Of a DNA stretch of 64,000 bases, positions 22,201 to 32,700 are shown piece after piece. Both the position numbers and the translations under genes were made by a program. The stretch is from Mesostigma viride (lineage: Eukaryota; Streptophyta; Mesostigmatophyceae; Mesostigmatales; Mesostigmataceae). The DNA lies in NCBI GenBank assembly GCA_009746045.1, contig RPFO01000305.1, positions 22,304 through 86,303 of the forward strand, given 5' to 3'. The notes beneath the pieces are model-generated. The model worked only from the letters and a program-made list of their open reading frames with translations. It did not search any database and had not been told where the DNA came from. Each line of letters starts with the position of its first letter. Within the stretch, counting starts at the first letter, position 1.

Positions 22201-22908
22201 CGACTCGCCGCCGCTGCTGGACAGGCCCACCAAGTCGTGGAATGCCGCCACCTGGCGCTGCAGCCGCGCGATCTCCACCTCCTGCCGCCGCGTGCGTGAG
22301 ACTAGCTCGATAATCCCGCCGACATCACCCACTGCGTGGATGGCCGGGAGGCCCTCCCTGGATGGGAGCACCAGGGACTCGGAGGACTGCAGCCGCTGCT
22401 GCAGCGACGCGATCAGCTGGCGCTGCGCTGCCATGTCCTGGCGGAGCTGCAGCAGCGCGCTCTGGTGGCCGGCGGCGTCCGCCTGCTTCATCTTGAGCAG
22501 CTGATCGTACTCCATGCGCATGGCGGTGTAGACTCCGGCGGCGCGCATCTCCTGATGGAGGAGCGCCGCATCCTCCCGCTCCTTGGCGTTCACCTTCTCT
22601 TGCAGCGCGGCAAGGCTTCGAAATGCGCGGACGCTCTTCTGCTCGAGAGTCTGGCCGCTGGCGTCGCCCAGGTCGCCCACGGAGGCGTCCGCCTTTTGCT
22701 TCAGGAGGGCCGTCTGCTTGAAGCGCGCGAGTAGACGGGCGGACTCGGTCTCCGGCATCTCGCTCGCTGGCCTAGCGGCTAAATTGTTCTGACCCATCGC
22801 TCGCGCTGCCGACCATGACACCCGATTTTGGCCGGGGGAATTACTCGCCCCTCCCAAACTTTGGGATGCCGACTCCCCCGGTGGCATACCCGCCGTGCCG
22901 GTAGCCAT
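16294..22908 (-). CDS. Large coiled-coil protein (3 exons; one homopolymer frameshift)
   Basis: Model: complement of 22007-22908, 17935-20090 and 16294-16876, about 1213 residues. The phases agree at both introns: GG plus T, then CA plus C. The ATG at 22908 opens a Gly/Ser-rich N-terminus followed by long heptad-rich, Glu/Arg/Ala/Leu-rich segments in all three exons, e.g. EALEDKDRQVKELAEELG ending exon 1. Gly-rich linkers interrupt the helices. No motor, membrane segment or enzyme motif is visible; a structural, cytoskeletal, Golgi or centrosomal scaffold is possible. Exon 2 is open except for one shift in a C7 run (plus strand 18584-18590); eight C would restore one frame. This could be a sequencing slip, a true contraction or a pseudogene mark. 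The gene is divergent from the TPR gene. I do not recognise the family. Confidence 0.8.
17456..17934 (-). repeat. Tandem copies of exon 2 donor edge of the coiled-coil gene (93 bp period)
   Basis: The exon 2 end plus its donor (minus strand CTGGAGATGGCGCAGCA then GTGAGTCGAGTAGG) recurs in the intron. The shared core starts at 17935 (real), 17840, 17747, 17654, 17561, 17534 and 17456 on the plus strand, so spacing is 95, 93, 93, 93, then 27 and 78. The copies keep GTGAGTCGAGTAGGACCGAT, so several intact donor sequences follow the real one. Confidence 0.9.
20100..20870 (-). repeat. Intron 1 repeats of the coiled-coil gene: acceptor echoes and 28-bp array
   Basis: Two segments, about 20500-20550 and 20809-20857, resemble the exon 2 start with its acceptor (plus-strand pattern CGGCGGTGGCGCGCGCCGCACT at 20070-20091 region). 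Example: GGCCACGTTGGCGCGTGCC. Between them lie three ~22-bp units (GGGGCAGCTGGGTGGGGAAT type, 20188-20245) and six copies of a 28-bp unit (AATGTAATGTCAGTGGGACT core, 20301-20466). The 28-bp array has no clear relation to an exon edge. Confidence 0.65.
20925..21190. repeat. 43-bp tandem repeat in intron 1 of the coiled-coil gene
   Basis: Six copies of a 43-bp unit containing GAGGGACGGGTGATGGAAGA and CATCAGCAGGCACAAAGAGC, with a few substitutions and one deletion toward the right end. Confidence 0.9.
21785..21954 (-). repeat. Three decayed copies of exon 1 donor edge of the coiled-coil gene
   Basis: The real exon end reads, on the plus strand, ACCCCAACTCTTCAGCCAAC... to TCCTTGTCCTCC (22006-22055). 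It recurs at 21896-21954 (nearly complete), 21846-21876 (shorter) and 21785-21815 (weakest). In minus sense the nearest copy keeps GT at the donor position, the next has GC and the last has AT, so decay increases with distance. Confidence 0.85.
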
Positions 22909-23796
22909 TTACCTACTTAAAACAATGCACCCAGCCAGTAAGGTAAACCAACAGCGATGAGCTCATTCCTCCCATGGTTGAAACATAAACACCCCCCAAA
23001 CAATTTCAAAAAGTTACCATTTCTATGCTACAATCTAGTACATATGCTAGTGCCGTGGCGAATTGCCGATCAAAAGCATGATGATGCACCGTCTGGAATC
23101 CCAACTCAGATTTATTTCTCTTTAAAGCCTGAGAATGACCTATGAATACTTGCTTAGGCATTCGATGGGCTCTAGGAAAGCCAAATTATTCTGGTTTTTG
23201 GTAGTGAACTTGTGGCGTGTCAGGTGTCTCCTCACTCCTGCCATCAGGTTTCACCGTTTCAGTCAAATTTGAGCTCAAATTTGAACGGGCCCGTTGCTCC
23301 CCGTCCTTCGTCCTAGGCCTTCTGCTTGCATCTTTGCGATAACTTCCGGCTAGGCATTTAGTACAGTTCCATTAAACTCGTTGCTCTATTTATACTCGTA
23401 GTATAAGGCCTTCCTGGACACTTCCCGGCAAAACCCGCCGGAGCGGCTGTTGGGCTCGCTGTAGAATCAGCTGCTGGCGGGCTCTGCAATATACATGGGT
23501 TCTGTTAATTCCCGGTTGGCGCGCGGAGATGAAAAAATATCGACTGCGGCGTGCGCGCTAATTAATTAGCACACTGCTATCGTCGACTTCGTCGCCAAGC
23601 AACGCTTAACGCAAAAGGTTCGCGCCATCAACAGTTTTGTGTTAGCTACAGGATTCCTGGGGATGAACGTTAGTCTTGGCTGGTATTTGTTTGGCCTATA
23701 GTTCCGCAAACGTCTTCGACTGTTAGAATGGGTGGACTTACTGGCTTCAACTGAGCGGAAGTTAAATAACACGTTTTGGTCGGCTGCAGCGTTCAA
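22909..23796. promoter_or_regulatory. Divergent promoter region with 22-bp perfect palindrome
   Basis: The start codons of the coiled-coil gene (minus, 22908) and the TPR gene (plus, 23797) are 888 bases apart and face away from each other, so this must hold both promoters. A perfect palindrome of 22 bases lies at 23263-23284 (half site TCAAATTTGAG), a candidate site for a dimeric DNA-binding protein. No TATA box is certain. Confidence 0.5.
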
Positions 23797-26700
23797 ATGG
23801 CCTCGGAAACCCTGCGGGAGCAGGGCAATACCCTTTTCAAAGAGGGTCATTTTCTCAAAGCTGCAGCCGTGTACACCAAAGCGATACAAGAGGACCCCGA
23901 GAATGCCACGCTGTACAGGTTCGTCACACATACGTGTTTCCGAGCATATATACATGCATGTTTCCCATGTTGCCACGCTGTTCCGTTGCAGCTCACATGC
24001 ACGTTTCCGAGGCATATACACATGCATGTTTCCCATGTTGCAGCGCTGTACAGGTGCGGCGCACATACATGTTCCGAGGCATATATGCATGCTAGTTTCC
24101 CATGTTGCCACGCTGTACAGGTGCAGCACACATACATGTTTCCGAGGCTTTGCATGTGCCATGTGACTAGGCAGGTGGAAGATGAGAAGGATATGGCGCT
24201 CTCATGCTGTCCATCTGAGGACACGAACGCTGGCCAGCATGCACGTGTTAAAATTCCACAGCGAGCCGTTTGCACGGGGGCTGTCGATAGGGGCTATCAA
24301 TAGGGGCGCTATCGGTCCAAATTGTTTTGATGGGTACGTCTGGCAGAGGGCAGGGTGGGAACGTTACAGAGGCTGTGCGTGAAGTATTGGTGGCTTCGAA
24401 TATGTCATTCAGTTAGCAGAAAGGGATCGCTGTAGTCAGCTCTATTACCTCCATTACATATGACAGGACCTGGCCCTTTGGACCCAGCGCCTTCTTTCCC
24501 TCCTGCCTTCCACTGCTCTTGCTTCGGGTGTCTCCCTTCTTCCGCAACTCTTGGTTTTCAAGCTGCTTCGTCTTCAGAGGGGAAAGGGGAGGGGGCATAG
24601 TAGGCTCATGCATGCGCCTTCTTTTGATGAGGGGTACAAAGAGTTTCACTAGGCACCTCAAAGCCGGGGGGCTGACAGAAGAGGGAGAATGGGTGATGGG
24701 TGCAGGGTAGGAGGAAGGGAAAATGAGGGGTGAGCACACGCTGAGGCACCTGGGGGGAGGGAGAGCAGAGGAGGGAGCAGCCTAGACGAGCCGGGGAAGG
24801 GGCAGGGGGGAAAGGGCAGGAGAAGGGAGAGCGAACGGGCACGTTGGTCGGCAGCAAGACACAGACTTTGCCTGCAGCAAGCGCAGTGCTGCGCTCACCA
24901 CTTGGCCCCCCAGTTCCTTCCCCCCCTGCCCCCTGTACCTGTGGCCCCAGTACCCTTACCCACCCCTTTAGATATACCTTCCCCCTCCACCATCCTTCCC
25001 CCCGTTCCTTTACTGTGACCCCAGGGCTTGATGCGCAGCGCAACACTACTCCCCTTACCTCTCTCCCTGCCGACCTCTACCTTCAACCGAGACAAGCAAC
25101 TCCCCCTGCCCGCCTCCATTTGTTGTCTCCCCTCTATGCCCCCCTCTACCTGCACCAACCATTGCGGGGTGTTCATCGGCTAGTGCTCCATCACGCGCAT
25201 TTCCTCTTCTACTGCCCTCATGCCCATGTTGCCCTTCCCTCTCCTCCTCGCCCTGTGTATACCCTCTGCTACGGGTGCGCCGCACTCACCAATCTCAACA
25301 CGCTGACCCCTTGCGCACAATTGCCCTAGATACCTCCCCACACCCCATCATCTGTTTCCTTTGCCCACAGCAACCAATTTGCCGCACTCATCAGGCTGAT
25401 CTCTTGTACCCTTACTCATGTTTGCCGTCTACCTTCTATACCTCCCCGCATCTCATCCGCCCTTCCCCTCTACCCACAGCAACCGATGCGCCGCGCTCAT
25501 CAAGCTGAACAAGCTGACCAAGGCGATGACGGACGCTGACAAGTGCATCGAGCTCAAGCCACAGTGGGAGAAGGTGGGTGGGAGGGAATGGAGAACAGGG
25601 TTGGCGGGTGGGAGAAGGTGGGTTAAGAGGGCGGGGAAAGGTGGATGGATCGGCAAAGGGGGTAACTTGGGTAGAACAAGTTTGGTAGAGAAGGTGGGAC
25701 AGGGGGGTGGCGGGTGGGAGAAGGTGTGTGGTTTGTTAGGGGGGAAGGTGGTGTGTGGTTTGTTAGGGGGGGAGGTGGTGTGTGGTTTGTTAGGGGGGGA
25801 GGTGGTGGGTGGTATCACCCAGGTGGGAGAAAGGGTAGAATGAGTGGCGGATAGGACGAGGGGGTTTGGAGGTCGGGCGGTGGGAGAGGATGGGGGGCTT
25901 GCGGTGGTGGACGGTTGCGGATTGCAGAAGATGGGTTGGTAGTGAAAGGTATGAGGCGAGAGGAACAGGGGGAATGGGGTGATGGAAAGTGGGGGAGATG
26001 GAAAGTGATGGAAGCCCTCTTTTGTTGTCTGGCCAGCACCCACTGTGTAAATGAGGAGTTAGTCGGCATGTGGGGAGGAGGGAACGCGATATTAATGTTT
26101 AGTAATAAACATATGTAGTAATATATATATTTTTAATTTTGCGAAAAGTGTGTGTTTTCCTGGTATGAGCATGCATGATGTGTGACAGTGCGCGGGAAGC
26201 TCAATGGGTTGCATGGATGGCATGCTTGCTGGGGGAAATGAGGATGGGGGGGGGGGGGGGGGGGGGGGAAGGGGACAGTTGCCAGTAGTAGCTAAGAAAA
26301 GATGCAGAGGGCGGGCAGGCCTCCACTAGGTTAGTAGTGTATATTTAGGTTCCTGTGGACCTCATGCCTTTCGTACGCCTCAGCAATAGATGCGAGGTGG
26401 CCTTACGACATCTCATGGAAGTGTGGTTCTGTGGGTATCTCTTTTATTGCCAGGTGGCATGGCCCACCTGTTCGTTCTGTCATATTCTGCGTTATTCTTT
26501 CCAGGTTCCCACTTGATTTTAGTCCCACTTGATCGTTCCAGGTTTCTTGGTTGTTTGGCACCCATGTTACCAAGCGTATGCCCCTTACCTCTTCTGTCAT
26601 AGGTAGCCCTATGCTTACAGCACGACGCTGGGAGCATGGCTTTTGCGGTGCATGCTAGCTTGTAGGTGCGGAGAGTGTGGTAGGCATGGCAGGAGCTGAG

Positions 26701-29700
26701 GTAGGCAAACGCAATATTATCGTGGGCTGCTAGATCTTTTCTCGCGCTGCTGCTTGAGTAGACAGTAGTTGTGGCTCGGGACCGATTAGGTCCCTGCTCT
26801 TGTGGCATGCCATGTGGTTTTTGTATTTACATTTCTTTGGTGGGACCCATCTTCTTGTTTGCTGCATGCCCTGTGTGTATTCCAAATATCCTGTGTCCGT
26901 TCAGGGTTATTTCAGGAAGGGATGCATCTTGGAGGCGCTTGGCAAGAATGACGAGGTGGGCCTATGTAGAGTATGTGGGGGTGGCAACCCTATTTCCTTA
27001 AAATGGTGACCTGAACAAGAAACAAGTCAATGCATGCGAAAACTTTGCATGCCCTGTCACGGTTCAAGAAGCTGTTGGCCGCGATGCTCGGCGGCAGGGG
27101 GTTGGACATGAAGGGACTGAAGATTGTCGTGATCTTTATGGTGGATTCACACACGCACACATGCACACATGCACACATGCACACATGCACACATGCACAC
27201 ATGCACACATGCACACATGCACACATGCACACATGCACACATGCACACATGCACACATGCACACGAAAGAGTTGAGATCCCTGCCGAGCTGAAATACGAT
27301 GCAGTGCTGGCTTGACGCGTTAGACCAGGTTATCCATTAAAAAATTAAATTAAATTAAATTATAACATGCCTCCGTGGGGAGGTCATGTAGCACATATTC
27401 CATGATGGATGGGGTGGAGGAAGCCGCGTAATCGAACTATACTAACGCTAGGCTATCTAGAAAATCCTAACTACACTACTCATCAAAACGCCTCCTCCGC
27501 TTGGGGGGAGGTGGCTTGCCCACAGGGTCGGGCGTGTGCGCCTTGACAATCTTCTTCCACCGCGTCTTGTCCTGCATGACAGTCCAAAGACGGGAGAGAG
27601 AGAGTGTATGCGGTGCTCAAACTGGGCTGGGACCACTAGGTCGTCCAGCAACATCTGAACGTAGTTGGTGACAGGTTTCCCTACCCTTTTGGGAATGTCC
27701 GCGGGGCCAGGCCAGGTCAGAATATGCCGCCCTGGCTGGCCAAGCCGCTGGGGGCCGGCCAGACCAAGGGTGGTGTCGACCTGGCTAGTGCGGGCAAGGT
27801 GTCCTACAAATGCTATCCTACGCTGCCTAATCTCGTCCGAAACACGAGGCATGCCATGATACAAAGACTCTGATGACGGACGCTCGGAAAAACCTACGTT
27901 AAGGACCTGCCGGAGCATCCTGTAAACTGTGCCGTCGAGCCGAGCTGCCAGTTTGGGTGGGAGGGTCCACGCCTCAGCGCCATACGTGAGCACCGTGAGG
28001 ACGAGGACCTTGAAGAGCATGCGTTTGCGGTGCCCGTCCAGGCCCTTCGAGCGCCAGTAAGGTGTGAGCGAACGGAGCTTGGCCCAGGCGAGGGCGATGC
28101 GGGTGTCCACATCGTCGTCGGTGTCAGGAAGCCAGCTCCCCAACAGCTTGAAGCGGTCGCGGAACGGGACCTCCGTCCCGTCGAGCAGGCGCGGCAGCGG
28201 TGGTTTACTGGAGGCCCCTATCACCATCGCCTCAGTCTTGACACTAATCTCCAACCCCACCGCCCGCGCCTCCAGGCCCAGGCAGTCCAGCCAGGTCTGA
28301 ATGTGCTCGGGGCTCTCGATGAGGGTGGTATCATCCGCATAAATCAGGTCGGCAAGGCGGTACCCCGGTCTAACCCCGCCGTGCTCTTTCACGTTAAGGA
28401 TGTCCAAGCCTGGCTCGAACCCCTTAAGAGCAGTAAAGCGCGCACGTGCCCGGCGCATGACGTGATCCACGACAATAATGAACAGGTATGGGGACAGGAC
28501 ACAACCTTGCCACACCCCGTGGTGAAGGGGGAATGGTGGAGTGGTGCCCTCCGCAGTCCGCACTACTGCCTGTGAGCCCTCATACAGACGGCGAATGGCA
28601 GCAATAAACGCAGGTGGCACTCGATCCAGAGCTAGGATGGCCCAAAGAGCCTCCCAGAGAACCGTGTCAAAGGCCTTGATATAGTCAACAAAAATGAAGA
28701 CCAGCGGCAAACTGTCAGGGGGAAGTCGACGCACCTCCTCCATCAACCGGCGCGCGACAAACACAGCCATGACAGTGTTACGACCACTACGGAAACCCAT
28801 CTGAGACTCACCCAGGTGTGGGTCCAGCGCGGCGCGGAGCCTGTGCAGCATCATGCGCATGAAGACCTTCAGCGCGGCGCTCTGGAGGCAGACACCCCGG
28901 TAGTTGCCGGGGTCAGCAGCAGAGCCCTTCTTGTACAGCATGACGCGGATGGCCGTCTGCCACTCAGCAGGCGGAGGCTCGTCAGAGAGCAGGACACGGT
29001 TGCAGAACGCCAGCAGAAGATCCCTAACCGCCAGATCAGGGGTCTTCAGCAGCTCAGCAGAAAGGTGGTCGGCACCGGGTTATCCATGCCCGGGTGTAAT
29101 GTATGAGGCGTTGTAAGCACACGGCGGGCAACAACCCCCACGATGCAGTGCTGGCTTGACGCGTAAGACCAGGTTATCCATGCCCAGGTGTAATGTATGA
29201 GGCGTTGTAACCACACGGCGGGCAACAACCCCCACGATGAAGTGCTGGGTTGACGCGTTAGACCAGGTTATCCATGCCCGGGTGTAATGTATGAGGCGTT
29301 GTAAGCACACGGCGGGCAACAACCCCCACGATGCAGTGACACAAATCGTTGCGGTTGACCACCACCAAGCCCGCGCATCTCAGGCGCTGCAAGCGTTTCA
29401 GGCGTGCTCTGAGACCAAACCCACCTCTCTCATGACAACTATGGTGACCATGTATGACCACCCAACCCACCCACCTCAGGCGCTGCAAGCGTTTAAACTC
29501 GCCGCCGACACCAATCCCGAGAACGCCGAAGTCGCCGGCAAGGTGAAGAACCTCAAGCGGCTTCTCACCAAGTCCGCACAGCAATCCGGGACGAGCGGCG
29601 GCGGAGGGAGCGCCGCCACTGCCTCGACCACCACCGCCGATGGCAAGGCTGCAGCGAGCGACAAGGACAAGGACAAGGGCAGGGATGCGTTGGCTGCGGG

Positions 29701-32700
29701 TGACGGTGCCAGTGACGAGAGGACTGCGGAGCGGACGCTTGCGCTGCGGTTCATGGACGCGCAGGTCAAGTTTGTGCTGGCGTCCCTGCAGGGCGGGGTG
29801 GAGTCGCCGAAACCGCTGGCGGTGTTCCTCGTGGCGGGCGAGGGGGGCCAGACGGAGGAGAAGGGGGCGAATCTTGAGATGGTGCGTTTGATAGTATAAT
29901 AAATACACTGTTCATAGTCATACCTACTATTATCGCCATGGCATGAAGGGGCGAACCTGGAGATGGTGCGTGTAGTAACTACTATTATCATTGTTTTCCT
30001 GTCGGTCTGCAATAACTTTAGTAGTACTGCTATGGTTCCGATTCTCTAGATTTCTGGCCTGCGCTGGTTGTCTCATTGACAATTCCATTATCATCATTGT
30101 ATACCACTTGCGGTCTGACCCCCTTCGGTCTTCTTTATCTGTGCCAGGCGGTGGAGACGGGTGCGAATTTGGAGATAGTGCATGCGGCTAGTGATAACTT
30201 CAATAAGTGTGTCGCTCGCTTCTTTATCTGTGCGGTCTGCTTTATTTGGGCCAGAAGTAGGAGAAAGGCGCAAATCTGGAGGTGTTGACCCGGCTAGCGG
30301 TGGCAGTATGTCAACGAGACAACCAACGCAGGCATGGCATTACTGTATTATAGTGACCATGATGTCAACGAGACAACCAGCACATGTCACTATATCCCTG
30401 TGACATCTCGTTAGAGCGGGCTCATTCCTTATAATAAGCACATGATGATAATCTGTAAGTTGTGACCATGTTATACCTCCTCGAAGCACACGCATTAGAG
30501 CGGGATCAGCTACTGCCTAGCACGGGCAGCGGGCTTCGTTCATGTTTAGACCACTCTTGATGATGGTTGAAGGCACTGTTTGCCTTGACATGGCGGTTGC
30601 AAATTATTGTATAATGGGCTGCTGCGGTAGCTAGGCATTAATGGGTAGTGCGCTCAGGGCTGTTTTTGCCAGGTTACACCCCCGACAGCTTTCCCTCCCG
30701 TGGCTCGCCTTGTCGCTAAGCAAGAAACTGTATTGTTTCAAGCTAGCAAGTGCAGCTGTGCTACTACTAGTACAGCATAAGGGATCTATCGAATTGACCT
30801 GTGGAATCGTCGACCTATCGTGTATGTTTTTCTTAGTGTGTCTTTGCATCATGATACATGCCTTTGATTTGCGCGACGCTTGCCAAACACGTTCCCTTTG
30901 CCCGAGTGACTGGTCTCGTTGTCATCGCCTCATGGCCTCAAAGCCGATTTAAAGCGGGGCATGGTGGACGACCTAACGTGGGGCATGCCATGGGAGTTCT
31001 TCTCGTTCGCATTCTCCTTCATCCCTGTTCGGTCCCATCTGGAGCCTGGCGGCCCTTACTGTTTCTGCAGTGGTCAAAGTTGCAGCTCTGATTCTTTTCC
31101 CCGTTGCATGTGTGTGTGTTTGCTGATTTTTCCCCCCATTTTGCGTTCCCTTTTACCCTCTGATCTCCTTACACCTGCGGGCATGTTTGTGGTCCCCAGG
31201 CGTTTGAGTCGCCCGACACCCAGGCGGAGTGCCAGGCATTCCTGCGGAACCACGCCGAGGTGGGTGCCCACACTTAATGTTGACCTGCCCAGTGGTCCGT
31301 CTGCCGGATTCAAAGTTCCTCTGAACAGGCCCCTCATTCCATGGTGTTATGGCCCCACTGTTCCGACAGCCTGTTTGCCGCGGAACGTGTTTGTTTGCTC
31401 GTTGCTGGGCTTGTGCCTGTTTCAAGGTTTGGACGATGTGTCCATGGGAGCAGGCAAACACCCCATTCAGTGAAATTAATGTCACGTTGTACTGGTGTCT
31501 TTCGTACATGTCTTCCTCTCCGCCTCTGCCTTGCGATGATGCCACATTTCCATTTATTTCGCTTTCCAATGATGCATGGACCTTCCTCGTCTCTCTCCCC
31601 CCCTGGGACCCTCCCGTACTCTGCGTGCCTGTATTCTGGCACACTCGCTCACACGACAGAGCATCAAGGCGTGTGCAGGGTGCCTGATTGCTCCCAGGGC
31701 GTCCGTCAGCTTCCCCCAGGTGCGTCCCCGCGTGTAGTTACCAATAAAGTCTGGACCCTGACCCTTGCGATGTTCACCATCGTATTCAATGGTATGCTAT
31801 TGTATCTAATGGCACGCTGTTGTAGTGTAGGCTCACGCGGTTAGAGTGTAGGCGCGCTCACTGGGCACCCTGCTCCCGTCTTTGCCCGTGCGGAGTGCGA
31901 GGAGCCATGCCGCGCATCAGGTAGGGACGCCAGTTGCAAGCAAACATTGTTTAAAAAATGTTTAAATTGTATTGGGGCTAGGACTGATCGTTGCGTCGTG
32001 GGTGTCCGAGGTAAGCTGTCTTTATGCTTTGCGGAGGTCATCGTGTCATCCTACTGCTAGTAACGGGTTTGCCAAAAGATTTCACACCGTTGGCGTTTTC
32101 CCGCTGGATGCCGTCGTGGGTCTGTACTGGGTTTGATAACGAAAGAACCATGCATAGCACTGAATAGAGAGCCATTTGGCATTTTCCCACTGGATGCCGT
32201 CGTGGGTCTGTTCTGGGTTTGTCAAGGACGACGCATGGCGGAAACCATAGGCTCGCCACGGCTACGCAAGGCAGCCCCCCTTGAAAAAATTGGGGGTTGG
32301 ATTCTGAAAATGTGGTGTTCTTGGGCTTTTCTGACAGGCAGGGATGTCAGGAAAGGATGTCAGGAGAAAGGATGGGGATGCATGTCGCCCGCACGAAGTG
32401 CATTAACTTACATATGCGAGAGCACTCTAGGTGAGAGTTCACTGTATGTGAGAGCTCACTGTATGTGAGAGTTCACTCTATGCGAGGGTTCACTCTATGT
32501 GAGAGTTCGCTCTATGTGACAGGCAGGTCAGCGTCCTCATCTCAACGCTCGCGCCTGCGTGGCTTCCCCGATCATGTCTGCGTGGTGTCGCGGGTGACGG
32601 CCCACGGCCTGGCTTCCCCTCGCGTCCATGTCATGGTTCACCCATTCAACCGTGGTGTTGGTGCTGGCGTAGCGGGCCCAATATTTTCACAATCCACCCC

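Noticed and set aside
27147-27264. Possible CRISPR-like or telomeric array at the ACACATGC repeat
   Set aside because: It is an uninterrupted octamer microsatellite without spacers and lies in a eukaryotic intron.
30641-30952. Short open frame in TPR intron 4
   Set aside because: No similarity to the TPR protein and inside an intron fixed by matching phases on both sides.
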